64,000 bases of DNA from Roseovarius spongiae (GTDB lineage: Bacteria; Pseudomonadota; Alphaproteobacteria; Rhodobacterales; Rhodobacteraceae): the NCBI RefSeq assembly GCF_003651245.1, contig NZ_RAPE01000002.1:310001-374000 (forward strand), in the 5' to 3' direction. Position 1 is the first letter of the stretch, and each line of letters starts with the position of its first letter. Below are positions 25,664-33,286 of the stretch, piece after piece. A program made the translations under genes and the position numbers. The notes under the pieces were generated by a model. It saw nothing but the letters and a program-made list of their open reading frames with translations. It was not told the DNA's origin and ran no database searches.

Positions 25664-27679
25664 CTAGCGCGCCTTGTCCAGACGCCCGAAATCCGCGGCG
25701 ATGGGCGTGCGGCCGATCTTGGCAAGCTCGCGCTCGACGGCGCGCAGCAGGTGCCGCATCCCGATCACCTGCCCCTGCGCAGCCGCGAGATAGGCCGCCG
25801 CCAGCGCTGCGTTGCGGATATCGCCGCCCGACAGTTCGAACGTCTCGGCAAGGGCCGGCAGGTCGACATCGTCGCCAAGCGCGGCGCGCGCGGGGATCGC
25901 GCCCTCCCAGAGCCGCCGGCGCGCGGCGGCGTCGGGCAGCGTGAAGGCCAGCGAATGACCGATCCGGCGGGCGAACGCCTCGTCCATGTTGCGCGGCAGG
26001 TTACTGGTCATGACGACCAGCCCCTCGTGCTCCTCGATCCTCTGAAGCAGGTGCGACACGGTCAGGTTGGCGTAACGCGCATGGGCGTCGTTCATCTCGG
26101 TGCGCGCGCCGAACAGCGCGTCGGCCTCGTCGCAGAGGATCGCGATGCCCGCGTCGGCGGCGGCTTCGAACAGCCGGTCGATCTGCTTTTCGGTCTCGCC
26201 GAGATACTTGTCGAAGATGCTGGCGAGCGACGCGCGGTAAAGCGGTGTGTCGGCGGCCTGCGCGACGATGCTGGCCGCCATCGTCTTGCCGGTGCCGGAA
26301 GGGCCGGAGAACAGGGCGAGACAATGCCGGCTTTGCGGGTTGGCCGCGCCGAACCCCCAGTCGCCCAGCACCTTGGGCCAGTTGCTCACGAAGGCGGTCA
26401 GTTCATCCAGTTGCCGCCCCAGCGTGTCCGACAGGATCAGGTCGTCGCGCGTCCAGCGCGCGCGCACAGGCCGCAGCATTGCGGGAAGCGGGCGGTCCAT
26501 CGGCGCGGCAGGCGCGCCGCGCGCGCGCCCGATGCCCGCCGGCCCGAGTCGCGACCGCCATGCGAGCCGCGCAATCTCCGGGCGATCCGGCTCTGCCGCC
26601 GCTGCGCGCCACCATCTCAGCCGATCCGTGGCGTCGAGCGGCGGCAGCGCGACGCGCGCGATACGGTCGGGATCGGCCGAGGCGATGACATGCGCGACAT
26701 CGGGCGGCGCACAGACGACAAGCCCGTTTTCGGACGCCGCGAGGCCCGCGAGGGCAGGGACCGTCGGCGCGTCCCGCGTGAGGGCGCCCGCGTCGATGAA
26801 CAGCATGGCGTCGGTCAGCCGCGCCTCGCGAATGGCCAGCATCAAGAACCGCGCGGCGGCATCAACGGACGCATGCCCCAGACGGGCCGCGTCAAGGCAC
26901 AGCATGCCAAGGCCCGCCCGCCGGGCGCGCCGGGCCGCAAGCGCGCGCTGGCCGCTGTCGCGCCCGGCGTCGAAGACGATGACCGGCTTGTCGCTCAACT
27001 CGGCAGTCAGCAGCGCGGGCGCCCAGTCCTCGGCCTCGGGGTCGAGACGCGAAAGCGCCTGGCCCAGCTCTGACGGGAGGCCCGCATCATGGCCAAGCAT
27101 GGCCATCGCGACCCGGTCGTCGGCGCCAAGCGGGCGATCCGCCAGCGGCGTGGCGGCGGCTGTCGGACGGGTCAGCAGGCGGTAGCGCAACAGCGGAGCG
27201 TCCGGCGTGAAGCAGGCAAGCCGCGCAAGCCGGTTGGCCGGCTCCAGCAGTTCGATGATCAGATCGGGGCTCGCGTAATCGCGGGTGGCGTCGTTCTGCG
27301 CCAGCGCAAGGGCCGCGCGATAGCGCGCATCGAACGCCGGCGCCGCCGCAATCATCAGCGCGCGGCGTTCGAAGGCGCTCAGGCCGAAGGCCCTCGCCAA
27401 CCGGTAGAGCGGCGGCTCACGCGCGGCGGCGCGCGCGTCGATGATCTCGCGCTGGCGATCCATGGGCGGCGCGTCCCGGGGCGGCGACGGCGCCAGCGCG
27501 GCGACGACGTGCCGCTCGTCCAGACGCAGGCCGCGCAGCCCGCTTTCATCAAATCGCCCGCTGTCGCGCAACGCGCGCAGGTGGCCCGAAAGCCGCGCGT
27601 CAAGCCAGCGAAATTCGGCCGCCATGTGCTCGGCGACGGAGGTGAACGGCTCATCCCGGAGCGTGTCGAGTCGCATCAT
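25664..27679 (-). CDS. AAA+ ATPase of contractile injection system (Afp15/Pvc15-like)
   Basis: The protein is 671 residues. The N-terminal half (about 1-400) is helical and family-specific, with degenerate nucleotide-binding features. The C-terminal AAA+ domain has Walker A FSGPSGTGKT (K465), Walker B AILCDEAD (D517, E518), sensor-1 VVMTSNLPRNMDEAFARRIG with the arginine finger, and a C-terminal helical lid. Afp15-type ATPases are universal eCIS components, thought to act in assembly or cargo handling. The start overlaps the upstream gene by four bases. This ATPase distinguishes eCIS from R-type pyocins and most phages. Confidence 0.92.
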   Translation of the reverse strand: MMRLDTLRDEPFTSVAEHMAAEFRWLDARLSGHLRALRDSGRFDESGLRGLRLDERHVVAALAPSPPRDAPPMDRQREIIDARAAAREPPLYRLARAFGLSAFERRALMIAAAPAFDARYRAALALAQNDATRDYASPDLIIELLEPANRLARLACFTPDAPLLRYRLLTRPTAAATPLADRPLGADDRVAMAMLGHDAGLPSELGQALSRLDPEAEDWAPALLTAELSDKPVIVFDAGRDSGQRALAARRARRAGLGMLCLDAARLGHASVDAAARFLMLAIREARLTDAMLFIDAGALTRDAPTVPALAGLAASENGLVVCAPPDVAHVIASADPDRIARVALPPLDATDRLRWWRAAAAEPDRPEIARLAWRSRLGPAGIGRARGAPAAPMDRPLPAMLRPVRARWTRDDLILSDTLGRQLDELTAFVSNWPKVLGDWGFGAANPQSRHCLALFSGPSGTGKTMAASIVAQAADTPLYRASLASIFDKYLGETEKQIDRLFEAAADAGIAILCDEADALFGARTEMNDAHARYANLTVSHLLQRIEEHEGLVVMTSNLPRNMDEAFARRIGHSLAFTLPDAAARRRLWEGAIPARAALGDDVDLPALAETFELSGGDIRNAALAAAYLAAAQGQVIGMRHLLRAVERELAKIGRTPIAADFGRLDKAR

Positions 27680-29316
27680 CCCGCCCCCGGCAGTTGCAGT
27701 CGCACCGGCCCGCCCGCGGTCTCGATCACCGCGCCGTCAAGGCCGCCCATGCGCAGCACGAGATCCAGATCGGCCCTGGGCAGCGCCATGATCGCGGGCG
27801 CGCCGGGGTAAAGCGCGCCCCACCCGGTCAGCAGCCGGTCCCAGAGCCACGCGGCGCTTGCGCCCTCCAACCCGTGCAGGCGGCGCGCGAAATCGCCATA
27901 GGCCGCGCGCGCCAGAAGCGCCCATGCGCGGCGCGCCTTGCGATGGCGCACGCCGAACCAGTCGAGGTCGATGGACGGGTCGCGCATGCCCGGCGCCGCA
28001 TCGCGCAAAGGTGCGGCGAGCGCCCGTTGCGCGGCAAGGCAGCGCCGCCGGTCCCCGAGAGCAAGCCAATCCCCGGTCGCGCGGTCCCGCAGCAGGGTCA
28101 CGCGACCGATGCGGCTAATCGTCGGCTCGACCCGTCGGGGCGCGCGCCACTCGGCGAAGTGCCGGGCGAACCGCGCGCCAAGGTCGGGCGGCGGGGGCGG
28201 CGGCGCGTCCGCCCCCTCCGGTCGATAACCGCAGAGCCAGTGCAGCGCCGGGTCGCGCCACGCGGCCGCATGCTCGGGGCCCGCCAGCGTCGCGGCCAGC
28301 GCAAGCCGGTCCGGCCCGCCCTCTGCGCCGTCGGGGAGAAGCGACAGCAGGCCCATCTCAAGCACCGAGCGCCACAGCGCGAAAACCCCGGCGAACCCGG
28401 TTTCGAGCCGCGCGCCGTCATCCGCCAGCGGGGGCTCTGGGGATGTGTCCGACGCGGCGTTGGCCTCTTTCCCGGTGATGTTCCGAATCTCTCCGCTATG
28501 GTCGAAACGGGGGACTTCGGGGGATGGATCGGGCGCCCCCTGCCATGTCGCGCCCGTCGCAGATGGCCCCGGCGGGACCGGAATGGCGGCCACGGCCTGC
28601 GCGAGAATTCTGAAGCGGGGCAGGGGGGCCAAGAGCCGCGCCTGCGCGTAGCGCGCGACGGCGGCGAGCATGGCGCCGTGTGGCGCGCGCGGCGCGGCGG
28701 CGACCTCCTCATGCAGAAGACGCTGCAACAGCGCGTCGGGCAATGCGTCCGCGCCGGCGCGCGCAGGCAACACCCCGCGCAGGACGCCGCGCGCCGCGCG
28801 CTCGCCGATGCGCGCGCAAAGGGGCCGTATCTGTCCCCCCTCGGCCAGCAGCCCGAGCGCGGCCAGCGCGTCGCGAGGCTCGCGTTCCAGCGTCAGGCGC
28901 ACGGCGTCGCCCGGCGGCAGCGCGGCGAGTTCGCGGTAACGGGAGAACCGCCACTGGTGCGCCGCGGCGTCGCTTGCCTGTGCGCGGATGCAGGCGGCGA
29001 GCCAGTGCGCGCGGCTGTCATACCGGCGCACCCCATCGACGATTTCCCCGGCGAGAACGCGGCGCATCGCGTCGCGCAGTCTGCATGCGAAGGCGTCCAT
29101 CAGCCCTGAGAGGCCGAAGCTTGGCTCGGCGCGGAATGGCAGGGCCAGCCGGCGGATGACCCAGTAGCCGGAGTCAGCCTCATCGAGCGTCTCGCCCAGC
29201 ACCCGGTCGATGACCTCCGCCAGCGCCGCGCGGTCCGGCATCTCGGGCGGCGCGGCTTGGGCGTGATGCACGCGCATCCGCAACGCTCCCACGCGCAGGG
29301 AGGACGCGATCCCCAT
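27676..29316 (-). CDS. Afp14-position protein, possible tape-measure component
   Basis: The protein is 546 residues with no signal peptide. The N-terminal part (RVHHAQAAPPEMPDRAALAE, then YWVIRRLALPFRAEP) resembles the start of contractile-injection-system tape-measure proteins. The rest is helical and Arg/Ala-rich, with a Pro/Ser-rich linker around residue 280. It lies directly before the AAA+ gene, where Afp14 (tape measure) sits in Afp and PVC loci. It is shorter than usual for that role. The start ATG 29316 overlaps the previous stop (TGATG); an earlier start at 29382 would overlap by 66 bases. The family call is tentative. Confidence 0.5.
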   Translation of the reverse strand: MGIASSLRVGALRMRVHHAQAAPPEMPDRAALAEVIDRVLGETLDEADSGYWVIRRLALPFRAEPSFGLSGLMDAFACRLRDAMRRVLAGEIVDGVRRYDSRAHWLAACIRAQASDAAAHQWRFSRYRELAALPPGDAVRLTLEREPRDALAALGLLAEGGQIRPLCARIGERAARGVLRGVLPARAGADALPDALLQRLLHEEVAAAPRAPHGAMLAAVARYAQARLLAPLPRFRILAQAVAAIPVPPGPSATGATWQGAPDPSPEVPRFDHSGEIRNITGKEANAASDTSPEPPLADDGARLETGFAGVFALWRSVLEMGLLSLLPDGAEGGPDRLALAATLAGPEHAAAWRDPALHWLCGYRPEGADAPPPPPPDLGARFARHFAEWRAPRRVEPTISRIGRVTLLRDRATGDWLALGDRRRCLAAQRALAAPLRDAAPGMRDPSIDLDWFGVRHRKARRAWALLARAAYGDFARRLHGLEGASAAWLWDRLLTGWGALYPGAPAIMALPRADLDLVLRMGGLDGAVIETAGGPVRLQLPGAG

Positions 29317-31406
29317 CACGGCATCAGGATGGCGACGTAGGAGAACCGGGTCAGCCGGCCGTCGGAATCGTCCACCCGCCACTGCACCGGGAAGGTGACG
29401 GTGTCGCCGCCCGACACGCTGTGCGTTCCCGGCTGGTAATGCACGCGCCAGCGCGCGCCGATCGCGTGGCCGGAATTGCCGATATCCGACAGCCCGACCA
29501 TCAATTGTGCGCTGCCGACGCTGGACAGCCGCGAGGACGTGACGACAAGGTTATGCGTGCCCGACCCGGCCCCCGTGCGGTTGAGCGCGACCTCGCCCGC
29601 GATCACATCGAACAGCACGTCCTGGCCTTGCGAGGTAAGCTCGCCCGTCACTTCGACATCGCGCCCGAAGAACGCGTCGCCCCGGTTGTCGACCCAGAAC
29701 TGTTCGGTGAACCCGCCCGAGTCCGGGCCGACCACAAAGCGGTCGCCGCCACCGGAATCGTTCCCGATCCGCACCCGGAGATGGTTGGAATTGCTGCTGA
29801 CGTGGTGGCGGTAGATTTCCAGCGGATCGCCGTCGTCGCCGCCCGCGGAATCGAGAAAGGCGAGCCGCTGATCGTAAAGCTCGACCCGCCCGTGCGAGCG
29901 CAGCCCGCCCTCGACGGTCAGACGGCTCGACCCGTCAAGCGACATCGCCGTCGCCCCGCCGCCGCTATTGAGCTCACTGTCGTCAGGCGCGCCGCCACGA
30001 TACCAGGCGAAATTCCCGTCCGAGCGGAAATAGAGCGTTTCGTCCTGCACGCCGATGCCCGAGGATTGCCCGGCCATGTCGAAGTTGAGCGCCTGGCGGA
30101 ACTCCTGCCCGAACTCGAGCGCGCCGAGACTGGTCAGCCGCATCAGCAATTCGCCGTCCGTGCCGGGATTGCCTGCCGCCGGGTCGTGTTCGCCCTCGTG
30201 ATACCAGTAGAAACTGTTGCCGGTGCGCGCATAGACGCTCGGCCCCTGCCAGCCGATGCCGCGCATGCTGGCGTCCGGGTCGCTCGGGACGCCGAGGTCG
30301 ATCGCCTGGCGCGCGGTTTCGGTAAAGCGCAGCCGTCCGACCGGCAGATCGACCATGCCGTCGGCGCGCACCGACAGCGCGACGGCGGCGGGGTCGCTGT
30401 CATAGGGGTCAAGCCCCGTGCCGATTGTCATCCGGGCGTTGTCCGCCGCCGCGTCCTCTCCGATCTGCACCCTGAGATCGGCGCCGCTGCCGCTGGCGTC
30501 CGGGACGCGGCGCATGGTCAGGGGAACCGTCTCGTCGCTGCCGCCATCTGACTGGAAGCTGAGCATGCCGCCATGCAGGAACACGTCCGCCTTGGCGATC
30601 GCGCGCCCCTCGACGGTCATGCGGCCCTCAAGGGTTGCGAAATCCACCTCGTCGGGGCCGTCGGGATGGGGCGCGCGGGGCGCGATGCGCAATTCGCCGC
30701 CCTCGGCCAGAAGGGACGCGCCGATGAAACCGGCATGGACGCGCCCGGTCATGAGGTCTTCGGGCGCATTGACCGGGCGGAACTTGCCCACCGTGCCGTC
30801 CCAGCGCACGCTTCCCAGCCGGATCGGCCAGAACCCCGAGGACCGTGGATCGGGGAAATCCTGCGTCGGCAGCGACTTGTCCGCCGGCAGGATCGGGGCG
30901 TCGCCGTCCGCGGTCCCGTCGGCCAGCGCGGGTTTCGCCTCGAGCCCGCTGACGATCAGCGGGTCGTGCTCGGTACTGAGCGTGCCGACGATCAGGCGAT
31001 GGGTCTCCACCACCCGGCTGAAGGCCGTGTCCCCGATGCAGATCGTCGTGCGTTCGTCATCCGGGTCGCGCCGCGATTCCTCGTCGTAATGCAGCCAGAG
31101 TTCGAGCAGGCGTTCGCTGTTGAATACCGAGAACAGCTCGGGCGGGACCGCGAGCGGATCGAGCAGGTGAATCCGGCGCCCGAACCCGTCGACGGCCATG
31201 CCCGGCAGCAGCTTGATATCGACGAAACCGGCGTCGCCCTCGCGCTCGGTCTCGACGATCTCGCAGCCCTGCACGATCCCCCAGCTATGCGGCCCGAGGT
31301 CGTGACGCGCCCGCGCGTCGCGGTGATAGAGCTGCTCCAGGCGGAAATCCTCGGCGCCGACCTGCTGAAACTGAAAGTAGTTCATCCGTTCGATGGTGTC
31401 GCTCAT
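29316..31406 (-). CDS. Fibre-like eCIS protein 3 with shared N-terminal domain
   Basis: The protein is 696 residues. Residues about 10-100 hold the domain shared with the two preceding genes: a Trp-Gly (SWGIVQGCEIV) segment and LLPGMAVDGFGRRIHL. The middle and C-terminal parts are Gly/Asp/Ser-rich beta repeats such as SVYARTGNSFYWYHEG and ETLYFRSDGNFAWYRGG, typical of trimeric tail-fibre shafts. A C-terminal region ends TRFSYVAILMP. It is likely a host-contact or baseplate-rim fibre (inference). A strong AGGAGGAAA site precedes ATG 31406. Afp13 is the positional counterpart. Confidence 0.6.
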   Translation of the reverse strand: MSDTIERMNYFQFQQVGAEDFRLEQLYHRDARARHDLGPHSWGIVQGCEIVETEREGDAGFVDIKLLPGMAVDGFGRRIHLLDPLAVPPELFSVFNSERLLELWLHYDEESRRDPDDERTTICIGDTAFSRVVETHRLIVGTLSTEHDPLIVSGLEAKPALADGTADGDAPILPADKSLPTQDFPDPRSSGFWPIRLGSVRWDGTVGKFRPVNAPEDLMTGRVHAGFIGASLLAEGGELRIAPRAPHPDGPDEVDFATLEGRMTVEGRAIAKADVFLHGGMLSFQSDGGSDETVPLTMRRVPDASGSGADLRVQIGEDAAADNARMTIGTGLDPYDSDPAAVALSVRADGMVDLPVGRLRFTETARQAIDLGVPSDPDASMRGIGWQGPSVYARTGNSFYWYHEGEHDPAAGNPGTDGELLMRLTSLGALEFGQEFRQALNFDMAGQSSGIGVQDETLYFRSDGNFAWYRGGAPDDSELNSGGGATAMSLDGSSRLTVEGGLRSHGRVELYDQRLAFLDSAGGDDGDPLEIYRHHVSSNSNHLRVRIGNDSGGGDRFVVGPDSGGFTEQFWVDNRGDAFFGRDVEVTGELTSQGQDVLFDVIAGEVALNRTGAGSGTHNLVVTSSRLSSVGSAQLMVGLSDIGNSGHAIGARWRVHYQPGTHSVSGGDTVTFPVQWRVDDSDGRLTRFSYVAILMP

Positions 31407-31430
31407 CGCGGTTTCCTCCTGCCGGGGCGC

Positions 31431-33266
31431 TCAGCCCTTGCGTGGCTTGTTCGACTTGGCCCCGCGCGTGGCTTTGCCGGACGGTGACGCGGGTTTCTTC
31501 GGTGCGACGGCTGTTTTCAGACTGTCCACTTCCTTCTTCAGCGCGGCGAGTTCCTTGCGAAGATCCGCGGTGTCCGAAGACGGCGCCTTATCCGGTTTTT
31601 CCGCTTCCCCGCCCTGCGCGGCCATCGCCGCCACGGCGCGTTCAAGCCCGGCCGAGATCGCCGGAACGACCGGTGTTTCCGAAACCTTCGCCGCCATCGC
31701 GACATAGCGCCGGGGCAGTTCGAAATCGTTCTTCATGACCTCGCGGCGCAGGTTGCCGGACGGGTCGACGCGATCCAGCAACGGCATGAGATCGTTCACC
31801 AAGGGCGAGTTGCGCCGCAGCAGGTCCGGCCGGCAGCAGAGCATCGCCAGCATCCGCGCGAAAAGCGGGATCAGCGGGAACAGCGACAGCCAGTAGAACA
31901 TCGACGGGAAGGCGCCGGCGTATTTCCGGCAGGTGTGGTTGCAGATCGACAGGATCCTGCCGCCCTTCACGCTGAGGCAGGCCAGTTCGACCCGGTCGTC
32001 GCAGGGGTCTTCGGGGCAGCGCGGCAGGAAGGCGCGGCAGATGCAATCCAGGATCGCCTGTATCCAGGCCGCCAGCAGGTCCGACGCCATCTCTTGTGCG
32101 CGGGCGATATAATCGGCGCGGTTTTCGATCACCGCATCGTCGCTGTCGGAGGACCGCTCGGGCGGGGCGAGCTTGACCTCCGCCGTCGCCCGCAGGAGCT
32201 GGCAGCGCGTGGTGCCGTGATCGTCCTGCAACAATTCGAGCACGGCGGCCCGTGCGTGGCAGATCGCCAGATGCACCGCGTCAAGATCGAGATCGCTCTC
32301 CGCAAGCTGGGTCGGGGAGGAGGACGCCATCTGAGCCAGCACTGCCGAATCCTGGTCGGTCAGTCGGTCCCGCATCACGTCGATATCTTTAAGAACGCAG
32401 TCGATGATATTGCGCAACAACGACTTTTCCGGGATCAACCAGCCAATCAGGCCAAGCGGCTGCCGCTGCACGTTGCTTCCCGGCTGGGGATCGCGGAATC
32501 GTGGCGGCTCCGGCGCGCAGGGTTCCTTGCGCGGGATCAGCGTCACGTCGAAACATTCGCGCACGCGGCGCGGCGCGCAGGCGTTGCTCGCGACAAGCGT
32601 GGTCGGGCGGTAATCGGCCACGGCGCGGGTGCGCGGCGTTTCGCATTTCCCGCAGCGGCCCGATCCGCCACAGCCGCATGATCCGCCGCAGCCGCAGGAA
32701 CCGCCCGATCCGCCGCAACCACAGCCGCAATCCGTCCCGCAACCGCAGGATCCGCCGCCCTTGCCGATGGTTTCGCAGGCGATCCCGCCCGTCGTCAGCC
32801 GCTGCCCGACGGCGGTTTCCACCTCGCGATAGCGCAGGGCGATGCACCAGTGGCTGAGCGCGTCGTCGCAGCCCTCGTCGCGGGGCGGCGTCCACGGGTC
32901 GCAATCGTCGCCGTGCTTGCGCCTGGCGTGGGTGCACTCGCGGATCGCCTCGATCACGTCATAGCGCACCGCGTCGGCGACGACGATATCGTCGCCGCAG
33001 GGGTCGATGGCGTAGCCCGGCCGGATCGTGACCGATCCCTCGCAATCGTGGCACAGCACCTCGAGGCCGCAGACCACGCCCCAGCCGTGCTGATACCGGT
33101 TGTGCAGCCGGTTTTTCGTCTGCACATATTCCTGCACCGCCGTCAGGTCGGCGGCGGTCAGGGTCTGGCCGGTGCCGAAGAGCGGGCGCTCGGCGCATTC
33201 GAGACCGGCGCAGGGCGAACAGCAGCAGCTATCGTGACTGTCGGGTTTCATGGTCATCATCGACAT
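31431..33266 (-). CDS. Cys/Gly-rich eCIS protein 2 with shared N-terminal domain
   Basis: The protein is 611 residues. The N-terminus has a Cys cluster (SCCCSPCAGLECAE). The shared domain lies at about 30-100 (QHGWGVVCGLEVLC and IRPGYAIDPCGDDIVV). Residues about 167-207 form a Cys-Gly repeat (units of CGCGG) with roughly every second residue Cys or Gly. A helical middle follows with further Cys-rich segments (CICRAFLPRCPEDPC). The C-terminus has a short coiled coil (LRKELAALKKEVDSLK) and a Lys/Arg-rich tail. The Cys content suggests disulfide or metal cross-linking. No known family is recognised beyond the shared domain. Confidence 0.6.
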   Translation of the reverse strand: MSMMTMKPDSHDSCCCSPCAGLECAERPLFGTGQTLTAADLTAVQEYVQTKNRLHNRYQHGWGVVCGLEVLCHDCEGSVTIRPGYAIDPCGDDIVVADAVRYDVIEAIRECTHARRKHGDDCDPWTPPRDEGCDDALSHWCIALRYREVETAVGQRLTTGGIACETIGKGGGSCGCGTDCGCGCGGSGGSCGCGGSCGCGGSGRCGKCETPRTRAVADYRPTTLVASNACAPRRVRECFDVTLIPRKEPCAPEPPRFRDPQPGSNVQRQPLGLIGWLIPEKSLLRNIIDCVLKDIDVMRDRLTDQDSAVLAQMASSSPTQLAESDLDLDAVHLAICHARAAVLELLQDDHGTTRCQLLRATAEVKLAPPERSSDSDDAVIENRADYIARAQEMASDLLAAWIQAILDCICRAFLPRCPEDPCDDRVELACLSVKGGRILSICNHTCRKYAGAFPSMFYWLSLFPLIPLFARMLAMLCCRPDLLRRNSPLVNDLMPLLDRVDPSGNLRREVMKNDFELPRRYVAMAAKVSETPVVPAISAGLERAVAAMAAQGGEAEKPDKAPSSDTADLRKELAALKKEVDSLKTAVAPKKPASPSGKATRGAKSNKPRKG

Positions 33267-33286
33267 TTGTTCTGCTCCTTTCGAGC

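Noticed and set aside
32640..32840. CRISPR-like array in the repetitive CGCGG-coding DNA of the 611-residue protein gene
   Set aside because: The repeats are short codon repeats in frame without constant spacers; they encode the Cys-Gly tract.
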